Shown here piece after piece: positions 7,238-16,064 of a stretch of 64,000 nucleotides of DNA (positions within the stretch are counted from its first letter, which is position 1; every line of letters starts with the position of its first letter). Below the pieces are notes generated by a model that was given only the letters and a program-made list of their open reading frames with translations, did no database searches and was not told the origin of the DNA. Made by a program: the position numbers and the translations under genes. Source of the stretch: an uncultured Bacteroidia bacterium (GTDB lineage: Bacteria; Bacteroidota; Bacteroidia; Bacteroidales; F082); NCBI GenBank assembly GCA_902801625.1, contig CADCJI010000024.1, forward strand, positions 1-64,000, read 5' to 3'.

Positions 7238-8707
7238 ATGAGCACTATCAAAGATTTGGAACCGAATGGCGTGTGGAGAAACTTCTACAGTCTCACCCAA
7301 ATTCCGCGCCCTTCGAAGAAAGAAGCAAAAGTAATCGCTTTCATGAAACAATGGGGCGAAGAACACGGTCTGGAAACCATTATTGAAGACTGCGGCAACG
7401 TCATCATGCGCAAGCCTGCCACGCCTGGCATGGAGAACCGCAAAGGTGTCATCCTGCAAGCCCACTTGGACATGGTTCCGCAAAAGAATGCCGATAAGGT
7501 ACATGATTTCGAAAACGATCCGATTGAAACCCATATCGAAGACGGTTGGGTGAAGGCCAATGGCACCACCCTCGGCGCCGACGATGGTTTGGGAGCTGCC
7601 GCTGCCATGGCAGTCCTCGAAGCCACCGATCTGCAACATGGTCCCATCGAAGCCCTCTTCACTATCGATGAAGAGACAGGCATGACGGGTGCCAACAAAC
7701 TGCAACCTGGTTTGCTTCAAGGCGACATCCTGATGAACATGGACTCGGAGACCGAAGGCGAACTCTATGTGGGTTGCGCTGGTGGTGTCGACAACATCGG
7801 TACTTGGACGCCTACCTTTGAGGCCGTTCCTGCTGGCATGAAAGCCTTCCGTATCTTCGTGAAGGGACTGAAAGGCGGCCACTCGGGCATGGACATCAAC
7901 TTGGGTCGTGCCAACGCCAACAAGGTGCTTAACACCATGCTGCTGATGGCAGCCGAGAAATATGGTCTGCGTCTTGCCTGCATCGATGGTGGTAGCTTGC
8001 GCAATGCCATCCCAAGAGAAGCCGAAGCCATCGTGGTCGTCCCTGCCGACAAGGAAGAAGAGTTCAAGCTGTACGCCGCTGAATATGAAGGCATCTGCAA
8101 GGAAGAATTCACTGAAGTCGAACCCGAGCTGGCCATCCTCTGCGAAGCTACAGAGATGCCCAAGCAGGTTATTGACGTGAAGACGCAAGACAACATGTTC
8201 TGCGCCATTGCCCGCTATCCCAACGGCGTCATCGCCATGTCGGAAGACTTTGAAGGGACCACTGAGACTTCGAGCAACCTGGCTACATGGAAGATGGAAA
8301 ACGGCAAGATCGAATGCGTCTCACTGACCCGTAGCCTTGTCGATGCAGCCAAGGACAAGCTGGCCGAGGAGATCCGCAAGAACCTCACGGACAATGGTGC
8401 CGAGGCCTACTCCAACGGCGACTATCCCGGCTGGAAGCCTAACATCAACTCGACCATCCTCAACCTGATGAAGAAGGTCTATTTAGAGAAGTTCGGCAAA
8501 GAGCCTAAGGTGATGGTCATCCACGCCGGTTTGGAATGCGGCATCCTCGGATCGAAGTATCCGCACTGGGATATGGTCTCATTCGGTCCCACCTTGGTGC
8601 ACCCGCATTCACCCGACGAAGCCCTGCTCATCGAGAGCGTGCAGCCTTTCTGGGACTTCCTCGTTGAAACACTGAGGAACATCCCCGAAAAAGAGGTCGT
8701 CGCTTAA
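7238..8707 (+). CDS. pepD: Aminoacyl-histidine dipeptidase (M20 family)
   Basis: Cytosolic zinc dipeptidase that cleaves Xaa-His and other dipeptides. The 489-residue protein matches the usual length of PepD. Metal and catalytic residues visible: His76 and Asp78 in QAHLDMV, Asp115 in LGADDGLGAA, Glu145-Glu146 in TIDEETGMTG, Asp169 in MNMDSE. The lid domain contains KGGHSGMDI, typical of the family, and GLECGILG near the C-terminus precedes the last ligand region. A weak -7-like sequence TATTTTAG lies at 7107-7114, giving a leader of about 120 nt. Ends at a strong terminator. Confidence 0.96.
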   Translation: MSTIKDLEPNGVWRNFYSLTQIPRPSKKEAKVIAFMKQWGEEHGLETIIEDCGNVIMRKPATPGMENRKGVILQAHLDMVPQKNADKVHDFENDPIETHIEDGWVKANGTTLGADDGLGAAAAMAVLEATDLQHGPIEALFTIDEETGMTGANKLQPGLLQGDILMNMDSETEGELYVGCAGGVDNIGTWTPTFEAVPAGMKAFRIFVKGLKGGHSGMDINLGRANANKVLNTMLLMAAEKYGLRLACIDGGSLRNAIPREAEAIVVVPADKEEEFKLYAAEYEGICKEEFTEVEPELAILCEATEMPKQVIDVKTQDNMFCAIARYPNGVIAMSEDFEGTTETSSNLATWKMENGKIECVSLTRSLVDAAKDKLAEEIRKNLTDNGAEAYSNGDYPGWKPNINSTILNLMKKVYLEKFGKEPKVMVIHAGLECGILGSKYPHWDMVSFGPTLVHPHSPDEALLIESVQPFWDFLVETLRNIPEKEVVA

Positions 8708-8730
8708 GCGATTCATTATCATGGATTTGA

Positions 8731-8765
8731 AAAAGGCAAAAACGGTTTCGTTTTTGCCTTTTTCT
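8731..8765 (+). terminator. Terminator of pepD
   Basis: AAAAGGCAAAAACG / CGTTTTTGCCTTTT stem with GTTT loop, followed by a T-rich stretch. Confidence 0.9.
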
Positions 8766-8783
8766 TTTTTTTCAAAAAAAATG

Positions 8784-8813
8784 TTGGAGCAAAGGAAATT
8801 CTTTGTACTTTTG
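8784..8813 (+). promoter_or_regulatory. Promoter of rpmH
   Basis: TTG (8784-8786) and TACTTTTG (8806-8813) with a 19-nt spacer, followed by CAGC; the best two-part promoter in the window. Confidence 0.85.
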
Positions 8814-8866
8814 CAGCCCGATTCAAAGGGATTCTAGCGAATAGTAACAATAAATAAGATAGAGAG

Positions 8867-9013
8867 ATGAAGCGCACTTATCAACCTTCGAACAGAAAAC
8901 GTAGAAATAAACACGGTTTCAGAGAGAGAATGTCAACGGCTAACGGCCGTAAGGTTTTGGCCCGCCGCAGAGCCAAAGGCAGAAAAAAACTTACAGTTTC
9001 TGACGAATATTAA
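8867..9013 (+). CDS. rpmH: 50S ribosomal protein L34
   Basis: A 48-codon gene easily missed by length cut-offs. The product starts [19 protein letters not shown] and continues [21 protein letters not shown], the invariant L34 sequence; it ends LTVSDEY. It binds 23S rRNA in the large subunit. Strong promoter upstream and terminator downstream. In many bacteria rpmH is followed by rnpA; here no rnpA is present, which is the usual state in Bacteroidales. Confidence 0.98.
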   Translation: MKRTYQPSNRKRRNKHGFRERMSTANGRKVLARRRAKGRKKLTVSDEY

Positions 9014-9050
9014 TTTTCGGAAGCCGTTATATTTCTCATTTAAGGTAACG

Positions 9051-9085
9051 AAGGCGAACCCATTAGGGATTCGCCTTTTGTTGTT
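9051..9085 (+). terminator. Terminator of rpmH
   Basis: AAGGCGAA (9051-9058) pairs with TTCGCCTT (9070-9077), followed by TTGTTGTTTTT. Confidence 0.8.
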
Positions 9086-9097
9086 TTTCATTGTCGC

Positions 9098-9156
9098 AAA
9101 CTGCATCTTGCAGTTTGTTTATATAATTACCTTTTTCGAATTGCGAGACGCAATTC
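9098..9156. repeat. Pair of perfect short hairpins
   Basis: AAACTGCA-TCT-TGCAGTTT (9098-9116) and GAATTGCG-AGA-CGCAATTC (9138-9156) are perfect 8-bp stems with complementary 3-nt loops, 21 nt apart, between rpmH and the methyltransferase end. The arms GAATTGCG/CGCAATTC recur as the palindrome at 17-30. They may help terminate transcription on the minus strand or be REP-like. Confidence 0.6.
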
Positions 9157-9931
9157 ATGACAATGAGCAACGATAAATGATTTCCTCTCCCCTACGCGCC
9201 AAATGCATCCGCTCGCGCTGCTCTTCGGAAATCTCATAGTAAATCCTGTCCTCCGTCACCTTGAAGCCCGCCTTGCGCAGCACCTCGGCATAGTCGCGAC
9301 CGAATTGGCGCACATGGTCGTATTGTCCGTATAAGCGCTGTCGTTCCTTCGGGTCGGTGACACTCGGGTCTTCAAAGGTGTCCACATCGGGATTGATGGG
9401 AACCAACAGAATCGCCCAACCATTAGGTTTCAGGATACGCTGGATTTCAGAGAAAGCCTTATTGGCATCGCTGACATGTTCAAGGACATGATTGCAGATG
9501 ACCACATCGTAGGTGTCGCTCGGTTGGTCGATGGCGGTAACATCGAGATGCAAGTCGGCAATGGGAGAATCTAAGTCAGCGGTGGTGTAGTCAAGGTTTT
9601 TCAAGGCGCGGAAACGCTTCAAGAAAGGCTGTTCAGGCGCAAAATGCAACACCTTGAGAGAAGCCGTGAAGAAATCCGTCTTCTCTTTCAGATAGAGCCA
9701 CAACAAACGATGGCGTTCCAACGAAAGGCAATTGGGACACAACCTGTTATCCATCGCCTTGCCGTAACCGTAAGGCAAAAACTTACGAAAATGCTTGCCG
9801 CACACAGGGCATTCCACCTTGTTGCCCCAATAGAACGGGCGGATTAGGATACTGAACACATAGCTCAACCTGATAAGCCATTGGCGGGGAAATATCTTGG
9901 TAAAAAGAGAAATCAACTTCTTCATAATCAT
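9155..9931 (-). CDS. SAM-dependent methyltransferase with N-terminal zinc knuckle
   Basis: 258 residues. Residues 41-68 contain two Cys pairs (CPVCG and CPNC, Cys41/44/65/68), a likely zinc site. The class I methyltransferase fold follows: KVLHFAPEQPFLKRF as motif I, then TYDVVICNHVLEHV, LKPNGWAILLVP, typical of Methyltransf_11. The start at 9931 overlaps the stop of the upstream glycosyltransferase (ATGA), so it is coexpressed with it and probably methylates a glycan or a sugar intermediate. Exact substrate unknown. It converges on rpmH. Confidence 0.88.
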   Translation of the reverse strand: MIMKKLISLFTKIFPRQWLIRLSYVFSILIRPFYWGNKVECPVCGKHFRKFLPYGYGKAMDNRLCPNCLSLERHRLLWLYLKEKTDFFTASLKVLHFAPEQPFLKRFRALKNLDYTTADLDSPIADLHLDVTAIDQPSDTYDVVICNHVLEHVSDANKAFSEIQRILKPNGWAILLVPINPDVDTFEDPSVTDPKERQRLYGQYDHVRQFGRDYAEVLRKAGFKVTEDRIYYEISEEQRERMHLARRGEEIIYRCSLS

Positions 9932-11073
9932 TTGTCAGATTTGGTGTTACATGCATTATGAACCGACATAATGGTTTCGATCATGCGAGTCCATGAGTAC
10001 TTTTTCTTCTCTTCCACAATATGAACCTCAAATTCAGGCATGCGATGGTTGGAGAAGAAATCATTGAGAGCATCCGCGATGCTAAGAGGATTGGGATTCA
10101 CTGCATAACCCACGATCCCGTTGGGGACAATCTCCTCAAGACCTCCCACATTGGTCACCAACATAGGTTTCTCGAAATGGTAAGCGACCTGAGTGACACC
10201 ACTTTGAGTAGCCGATTTGTACGGTTGCACCACAATATCGCAGGCGTTGAAATAATCCTTCACTTGCTCATCGGGGACGAACTGGTTGACGATAATGACT
10301 TTATCCTGCAAGCCAAGCGATTTCATTTTTTCCAAATAAGGCAATTCGTCATCATAAAATTCACCTGCAACAATCAACTTTAAAGGATAGGCCCTCAAAC
10401 GCTCGTCGGCAAAAGCCTCCAGAAGCCAGTCAAGGCCCTTATAGGCGCGCACCAAACCGAAAAACAGCATATACCGAAAACCTTGGTCAAGACCGAGATG
10501 CTCCAATGCGGTCTTGCGAGGTTCCTTCGCTCCATAATGGTCATAAATAGGATGCGGCGCCCATGCCTTAGGTTTCAAGTGTTTGTCAAGCTTTGCCACC
10601 TCTTCCATCACCGACTTTGAAAGCGCGACAAAGCCATCCATTGACTTTACAAAATAAGGTGTCAGCCATCTGTCAATCAGCGAACCTTCATGTGGCATCA
10701 TATTGTGTATCAATGCAATGCATTTTGCATTTTTGATTTGTCGAGCGATACAACCATAACAAGGTGCGAAAAATGACATCCAATAGGCAAACACCACCAT
10801 GTCGTAATGACCACGATTGACCATTCGTCCGACTTTCTTCCAATTGAATGGATTGATCGAGCTCACGCATCTTTCGATGTGAAGATCCTCTGGGGCTGGG
10901 TCGATAGTATATTGCGTCTTTCCAGGAAAAAGGAAGTTAGGATACTGGAGGGTGAAGGTAATGATGGAAACATCATGGCCTTCAGCCTGAAACTGATGTA
11001 CCAATCGCTCATTGAAAGCGGCGATACCGCCACGATAAGGATAGGCTGTTCCCAAAATAACTATCTTACTCAT
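9928..11073 (-). CDS. Glycosyltransferase family 4
   Basis: 381 residues with a GT-B fold. N-terminal domain: MSKIVILGTAYPYRGGIAAF, with the glycine-rich acceptor loop of GT4 enzymes. C-terminal donor domain: MLFFGLVRAYKGLDWLLEAF, LIVAGEFYDD, then VVQPYKSATQSGVTQVAY and the family E-x7-E type end (NVGGLEEIV). It would transfer a hexose or related sugar from a nucleotide donor during envelope glycan synthesis, at the cytoplasmic face. First gene of a two-gene operon with the methyltransferase; its -7 element is at 11135-11142. Confidence 0.92.
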   Translation of the reverse strand: MSKIVILGTAYPYRGGIAAFNERLVHQFQAEGHDVSIITFTLQYPNFLFPGKTQYTIDPAPEDLHIERCVSSINPFNWKKVGRMVNRGHYDMVVFAYWMSFFAPCYGCIARQIKNAKCIALIHNMMPHEGSLIDRWLTPYFVKSMDGFVALSKSVMEEVAKLDKHLKPKAWAPHPIYDHYGAKEPRKTALEHLGLDQGFRYMLFFGLVRAYKGLDWLLEAFADERLRAYPLKLIVAGEFYDDELPYLEKMKSLGLQDKVIIVNQFVPDEQVKDYFNACDIVVQPYKSATQSGVTQVAYHFEKPMLVTNVGGLEEIVPNGIVGYAVNPNPLSIADALNDFFSNHRMPEFEVHIVEEKKKYSWTRMIETIMSVHNACNTKSDK

Positions 11074-11134
11074 AATGGTTTACAAACAGACTGGCAAAAA
11101 GACATAATGGCAAATCACTATTGCCAATTCGGGG

Positions 11135-11142
11135 CAAAGTTA
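11135..11142 (-). promoter_or_regulatory. -7 element of the glycosyltransferase operon
   Basis: Minus-strand TAACTTTG, 62 nt upstream of the ATG at 11073. On the other strand a near match (TAATTTCG, 11207-11214) may serve the divergent genes. Confidence 0.55.
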
Positions 11143-11235
11143 TTAAAAAAAAGGCTGACCCGACACTTAAATTGTCGTTTTCGAGGGAAAGAACCGATTT
11201 TATTCGTAATTTCGCAGCACCTTAATTAAAAGAAA

Positions 11236-11451
11236 ATGGGGGATTTTTGGAAAATACTGCTCATCACCATCTTGATTTTCTATGTATTTAACATGATTAT
11301 CAAATTGGTTTTCAGGAGAAAGGTAAAGAAACTCCAGCAACAGATGGAGCAATATACTCAGGACGAAACCGAGTCAAGAACTGATGAGTTCAAGACTCCC
11401 CATGTCGACCCAAATATAGGTGAATACACTGATTTTGAAGAAATTGAATAG
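11236..11451 (+). CDS. DUF4834-like small membrane protein
   Basis: 71 residues: one membrane segment at about 6-25 (WKILLITILIFYVFNMII), a basic stretch (RRKVKKLQQQM), then an acidic soluble tail. This fits the Bacteroidota DUF4834 family, of unknown function. It lies 15 nt upstream of the yfhO-like gene and is probably cotranscribed with it. Confidence 0.8.
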   Translation: MGDFWKILLITILIFYVFNMIIKLVFRRKVKKLQQQMEQYTQDETESRTDEFKTPHVDPNIGEYTDFEEIE

Positions 11452-11466
11452 AAAAACAACAAAATA

Positions 11467-13959
11467 ATGAAGAATAACTTTTTCCAAAAAAACAAGAAAA
11501 TTCTAGGCATCGCGGCAGCCATCATTGCTTTTGCGATCATCACTTTGGCTTATTTCTCACCCATCTTTGAAGGAAAGCGACTTCAACAGCATGACATCGG
11601 CATGTATAAGGGTATGTCGAAAGAGATTGCCGACTACCGTGAAAGCACTGGCGAAACCACCCTTTGGACCAACTCAATGTTTGGCGGCATGCCTGCATGG
11701 AACATCTCGGCTCGACAGAATTCAAACCTCTTTAACGAAATCCATCCCATACTGTCATTGGGTTTGCCGAGTCCGATTGGGTCGGTATTCATTGCGATGT
11801 TAGGTTTCTTCCTCCTCATGCTGGTGCTCGACTGTAGTGCATGGCTGAGTTTTGTGGGAGCGCTAGCCTACGGCTTTACATCCTATCTTTTCATCATCAT
11901 CGGAGCAGGACACAACACGAAAGCCTTTGCCATGGCCTACATGGCTCCAGTCATCGCTGGCGTGCTCTTGGCCTACAAAGGGAAATACCTTTGGGGAGCA
12001 CTCCTCACTGCATTCGCACTTGCTCTTGAAGTGAAGGCTAATCACCTCCAAATCACCTATTATCTATTACTGATACTTATCATCATCATCGTTGCCGAAT
12101 TCATCGGCGACATAAAGGCAAAGAAGATAGGTCATTTCTTCAAAGCATCGGCTGTACTATTGGTGGCTGCCATCTTCGGCATCTTGACCAACTTCACCAT
12201 CCTGTATGCCAACTACGACTATGGTAAGGAAACCACCCGTGGCAACCCTGTTTTGGCGAGTGATGAAAGCAACCAGACTAAGGGACTCGACCGCGACTAC
12301 ATCACCCAATGGAGCTATGGCAAGGGCGAGACATGGAGTCTGCTGATACCCAATGTCAAAGGTGGCGCTTCTGCTTACATAGGCAACCAGAATACAGCTT
12401 TGGAAAAAGCCGATAGTCGTTTCCGATCCAACATTGCCCAAAGCAACGCCTATTGGGGCGACCAACCTGGAACAAGCGGTCCCGTATATGTAGGTGCCAT
12501 CGTTGTGTTCCTTTTTGTACTTGGAGCCTTGACCGTGAAAGGCAAGCTCAAATGGGCCTTGCTCATTGCCACAATACTCTCCATCTTGCTCAGCTGGGGG
12601 AAGAACTTCATGGGCTTCACCGATTTCTTCATTGACCATGTCCCCGGCTATAACAAGTTCCGAGCCGTATCCATGACATTAGTCATCGCGGAGGTTTGCA
12701 TGCCACTACTGGGATTCCTTGGCCTAGCTGAAATTGCCAAAGGCCCAGAAACCTTCAAGAAGAATCTGCCCAAGTTTTTCATCGCCTTGGGTATCACGGC
12801 TGGATTCTGCCTCCTCTTCTACCTCATGCCCAAGACCTTCTTCAATTTCCTCAGCCAAGGCGAAGCAAAACAATTTGCGCAACTGAGTTCGGGTAAGGAA
12901 GGTGCCATCTATACTCAGTTTGCCTCACAGCTCGAAAACGTCAGAGTGGCTATCTTCCGCAAGGATGCCATCCGCAGCTTTGTCTTCATCATCTTGGCAG
13001 CTGTACTTCTCTTTATTTATGGCAAGGGAAAGTTGAAAGCTCTTCCCGCCATGGCTATCCTTGCTGCCTTGGTGATTGTTGACATGTATCCTATCGACAG
13101 ACGTTACCTCAACAACGACAATTTTGTTGACAAGGCTAAGTCTGACAAGCCTTTTGTGGCCTCAGCTGCCGACAAATACATCCTAGACGACAAGAGCCTT
13201 GACTTTAGGGTGGCGGACATCACCAAAGACATGTTCAACGATGCCAGCACCTCTTATTTCCACAAGTCGATTGGTGGCTATTCGGGAGCCAAACTCCGCC
13301 GTTATCAAGATGTCATCAGCAAGTATCTCAGCACAGAGCTCAACCAACTCAGATCTGCAAAGACTGCACAAGACATGATGCTGCTCCTAGAACAACAAGA
13401 AGTGCTTAACATGTTGAACACCAAATACATCATCTTCAACCCTCAGAGCCAGCCGTTCGAAAACCCGTTCGCATACGGTAACGCTTGGATGGTGAGCAAT
13501 GTTCAACTGGCCAGCACAGCCAACGAAGAATTCGACGCCTTGGCCACAACCGACATGCATCGCACTGCCATCATCAACAAAGAGTTCGAACAACAGGTGT
13601 CAGGTTATAAACCCAATGCGGAAGAAGGCAACATCACTTTGACCGACTACCAACCCAATCAACTGACTTACAATTTCTCAGCAAACGAGAACAAGTTAGT
13701 GGTTTTCTCAGAGATATGGACCAGCAAAGGCTGGACCATGCATATTGACGGCCAAGAACACCCTATCCTCCGTGCCAACTACCTGCTGCGCGCCGCCATG
13801 ATTCCTGCTGGACAGCACGAAATCGTGATGCGCTACGAGCCGAAGATCTGGAAAGTGGGCGGAATGATTTCACTGGTGAGTTCGTTGGCCATTTTACTTG
13901 CTGCTGTGGGTGCCATCATCTTTTCGCTGAAGAAGCAAAAAGTTTCGACAAAAGAATGA
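11467..13959 (+). CDS. YfhO family membrane protein
   Basis: 830 residues with about 12-13 membrane segments. It starts with an N-terminal segment and then the polar loop HDIGMYKGMSKEIADYRE. The conserved WTNSMFGGMPAWNIS region follows, and a long extracytoplasmic C-terminal region of some 250 residues ends with a last membrane helix. This is the layout of YfhO proteins, GT-C-like enzymes; in Firmicutes YfhO is needed for glycosylation of lipoteichoic acid. The gene is followed at 3 nt by a GT2 glycosyltransferase and lies beside a teichoic-acid-like gene set, so a role in extracytoplasmic sugar transfer is plausible but inferred. Confidence 0.9.
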   Translation: MKNNFFQKNKKILGIAAAIIAFAIITLAYFSPIFEGKRLQQHDIGMYKGMSKEIADYRESTGETTLWTNSMFGGMPAWNISARQNSNLFNEIHPILSLGLPSPIGSVFIAMLGFFLLMLVLDCSAWLSFVGALAYGFTSYLFIIIGAGHNTKAFAMAYMAPVIAGVLLAYKGKYLWGALLTAFALALEVKANHLQITYYLLLILIIIIVAEFIGDIKAKKIGHFFKASAVLLVAAIFGILTNFTILYANYDYGKETTRGNPVLASDESNQTKGLDRDYITQWSYGKGETWSLLIPNVKGGASAYIGNQNTALEKADSRFRSNIAQSNAYWGDQPGTSGPVYVGAIVVFLFVLGALTVKGKLKWALLIATILSILLSWGKNFMGFTDFFIDHVPGYNKFRAVSMTLVIAEVCMPLLGFLGLAEIAKGPETFKKNLPKFFIALGITAGFCLLFYLMPKTFFNFLSQGEAKQFAQLSSGKEGAIYTQFASQLENVRVAIFRKDAIRSFVFIILAAVLLFIYGKGKLKALPAMAILAALVIVDMYPIDRRYLNNDNFVDKAKSDKPFVASAADKYILDDKSLDFRVADITKDMFNDASTSYFHKSIGGYSGAKLRRYQDVISKYLSTELNQLRSAKTAQDMMLLLEQQEVLNMLNTKYIIFNPQSQPFENPFAYGNAWMVSNVQLASTANEEFDALATTDMHRTAIINKEFEQQVSGYKPNAEEGNITLTDYQPNQLTYNFSANENKLVVFSEIWTSKGWTMHIDGQEHPILRANYLLRAAMIPAGQHEIVMRYEPKIWKVGGMISLVSSLAILLAAVGAIIFSLKKQKVSTKE

Positions 13960-13962
13960 TTC

Positions 13963-14874
13963 ATGCTCTCCATCATCGTCTGCACATATAACCGCGACAA
14001 ATACCTTTATGGTGCACTTCGATGCATCGCCGAAAACGGTTTCCCGGCAGAAGCATACGAAATCATTTTGGTCAACAACATGTCGACCGACAACACTGAA
14101 AGCGAATGCCAAAAGTTTGGGAAAGACTATCCCGATGTGAATTTTCGTTATTTTGTCGAGACCAACCAAGGTCTTTCGTATGCACGAAATCGAGGCATCA
14201 AAGAAAGCCGGGGAGAGACCTTGCTCTTTTTGGATGACGACTCCTACATACAACAAGATTACCTGAAAAACCTACAGCGACAACTAAACGATCATCCTGA
14301 AGCGGACGCTTTTGGAGGCAAGATCGATCCCATATTCGAGTCGGGGGAAGCGCCGAAATGGCTTTCCAAATGGAACTATTCATGGGTGTCGGCCATCGAC
14401 ATGTGCGACGAGGTTTGCCAATTTGAGGGCAAAGCATTCCCCATTGGTGCCAATATGGGTATCAGGAAAGCGACGATAGAGAAAACAGGTGTTTTCAACA
14501 CGCAATTGGGGCGCAGCAAAAAGAACCTGATGGGCGGCGAGGAGAAAGACCTTTTTGAGCGCATCCGTCAGCAAGGTGGAAACATCTACTACTTCCCCGA
14601 TGTGGTAGTGCAGCATGTAATTCCGCCCTCAAGGACCACCCTAGACTATGTGAAACGCTTAGGTGAAGGCGTGGGAAGCAGTGAGAGAATCAGGACATTG
14701 GGCGTATCGAAAGGGAAATATTTGAAACGACTGTTTTCAGAACTAGTAAAATGGGGCGGGACTATTATTCTTTGGATGATTTCCGTTTTTCAAGGGAAAC
14801 CCCAAATTGGCCGTGCTCTGATATTGTTCAGACACCATGTGAGCAAGGGCCTGCTCGGCCATATCAAGGAATAA
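13963..14874 (+). CDS. Glycosyltransferase family 2
   Basis: 303 residues, GT-A fold. SIIVCTYNRDKYLYGAL is the nucleotide-binding start; VNNMSTDNT follows; the metal-binding DxD is in LLFLDDDSYIQQDYL; PIGANMGIRK and GEEKDLFERI are typical of the acceptor region. There is a short hydrophobic helix near the C-terminus (about residue 265-280), which may anchor it to the membrane. It starts 3 nt after yfhO and overlaps the convergent tagF-like gene by 11 nt at the 3' end. Donor and acceptor are unknown. Confidence 0.92.
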   Translation: MLSIIVCTYNRDKYLYGALRCIAENGFPAEAYEIILVNNMSTDNTESECQKFGKDYPDVNFRYFVETNQGLSYARNRGIKESRGETLLFLDDDSYIQQDYLKNLQRQLNDHPEADAFGGKIDPIFESGEAPKWLSKWNYSWVSAIDMCDEVCQFEGKAFPIGANMGIRKATIEKTGVFNTQLGRSKKNLMGGEEKDLFERIRQQGGNIYYFPDVVVQHVIPPSRTTLDYVKRLGEGVGSSERIRTLGVSKGKYLKRLFSELVKWGGTIILWMISVFQGKPQIGRALILFRHHVSKGLLGHIKE

Positions 14875-16060
14875 AATCCCGAAAATACCCTGCCACTCTC
14901 TCCGAAGACTGACTCACATTACCAGCCCAAGTTTTACTGACAAGATTTTCCTTTTGTTGCTCGTCTATCTCCAGTTGGTTTTCCTTGAAAGTTCCCAACA
15001 ATCCCTCAAAATCAAAGGCCCTCTTCCCTATGGTTATTTCATCAAATGGCCATATAAAACTCCTTTCTCCCGTGAATTTATGATAATCAAACAGATACAA
15101 AACCACACTTTTTTTCTCCATCAATAGATAATCATTGAGCACTGATGAATAATCAGTTATCAGCACATCAGTATATGGCAATATCGGGTAAAAATCGGTC
15201 TTTGCCGTAAGTATTCTAACATTGGTAAAACTCGAACCATCAACTTCCGTGATTGTGGTATTGGCATGAGGTTTAAAAATCATAAGTGCGCGGCATTCTC
15301 TCATTACCTTATCAATGGCTTTCAGATCAAAGTCTTTTCCTAAAAAATCATAATTCGAGTCTCGCCATGTCGGGAGATAGATATATATGCGATTATAAAT
15401 TCCAGACTTCAATTCGGCAAGCAGTTGTTGGGTCGTCTCAGGTTCATACCGTTTCACAAAAGCCAAGCGTCTGTCTTCAGGCCAAGTCAAGACATCATTG
15501 CGGGGATTACCCAGCTCCAGGCATTGGCTGACATCGATACGAAAAGCACGTGAAAACATCTCCGAATACATAGGAGAAGCTGAGAGCATATAATCAGGCC
15601 GTTTGAAAGACTCAGGGTGAAAGAATCGTTCCTTTAGGATTTTCTTCACATAACGGTCAGCTAACGGACCCGAATCAATGTCAAACTCTATCTTTTTCAT
15701 GGGCAAACCATGCCAAAGGTTGACAAGTGTGGCATTTCCGGATAGGCAAAACATGATGTCGGATGAGTAGGCATTGAAGAACCAAAACTTTGAGGTCAAG
15801 GCAAACCAAGCGCCTTTAAGGCTGAAAATCCAGTAAGCTTTCAGTCCCTTGCTTCTTACTTCCTTCACCGTCATTTTGTTAGTGCTCAACCATACGGCAT
15901 CAATCTCAGGCATTTGATCCGACACATGGATGAAAAGATACTTGGCATTGCCATCGAACCCACCGCGAAAACTTCCATAAGCCCATTTTTTCCTATTTCT
16001 TGGAAACAGAAACGAGAACGGGTAAATGCAATAGCAAACCAAATAGGCTAGGAATTTCAT
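14864..16060 (-). CDS. CDP-glycerol/polyol phosphotransferase (TagF/TagB family)
   Basis: 398 residues of the CDP-glycerol:poly(glycerophosphate) glycerophosphotransferase family. Family motifs visible: LVNLWHGLPMKKIEF (HG about 117), FHPESFKRPDYMLSASP, GNPRNDVL, IYLPTWRDS, MIFKPHAN and VLITDYSSVLNDYLL. In Gram-positive bacteria such enzymes add polyol phosphate from CDP-polyols to a lipid-linked acceptor at the membrane. Here it is the last gene of the licD-tagD-asnB-like-tagF operon, starting 4 nt after the preceding stop. The ATG at 16060 is preferred over the TTG at 16078. The product is likely a phosphodiester-decorated surface glycan. Confidence 0.9.
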   Translation of the reverse strand: MKFLAYLVCYCIYPFSFLFPRNRKKWAYGSFRGGFDGNAKYLFIHVSDQMPEIDAVWLSTNKMTVKEVRSKGLKAYWIFSLKGAWFALTSKFWFFNAYSSDIMFCLSGNATLVNLWHGLPMKKIEFDIDSGPLADRYVKKILKERFFHPESFKRPDYMLSASPMYSEMFSRAFRIDVSQCLELGNPRNDVLTWPEDRRLAFVKRYEPETTQQLLAELKSGIYNRIYIYLPTWRDSNYDFLGKDFDLKAIDKVMRECRALMIFKPHANTTITEVDGSSFTNVRILTAKTDFYPILPYTDVLITDYSSVLNDYLLMEKKSVVLYLFDYHKFTGERSFIWPFDEITIGKRAFDFEGLLGTFKENQLEIDEQQKENLVSKTWAGNVSQSSERVAGYFRDFIP

Positions 16061-16064
16061 CGGA

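Noticed and set aside
7235-8188. Long 317-codon frame antisense to pepD
   Set aside because: Codes only opposite a well-defined enzyme; no start signal, no homology, composition typical of antisense to GC-rich coding DNA.
9014-9154. rnpA or a second small gene after rpmH
   Set aside because: Only terminator and hairpins are present; no open frame with a ribosomal or RNase P pattern.
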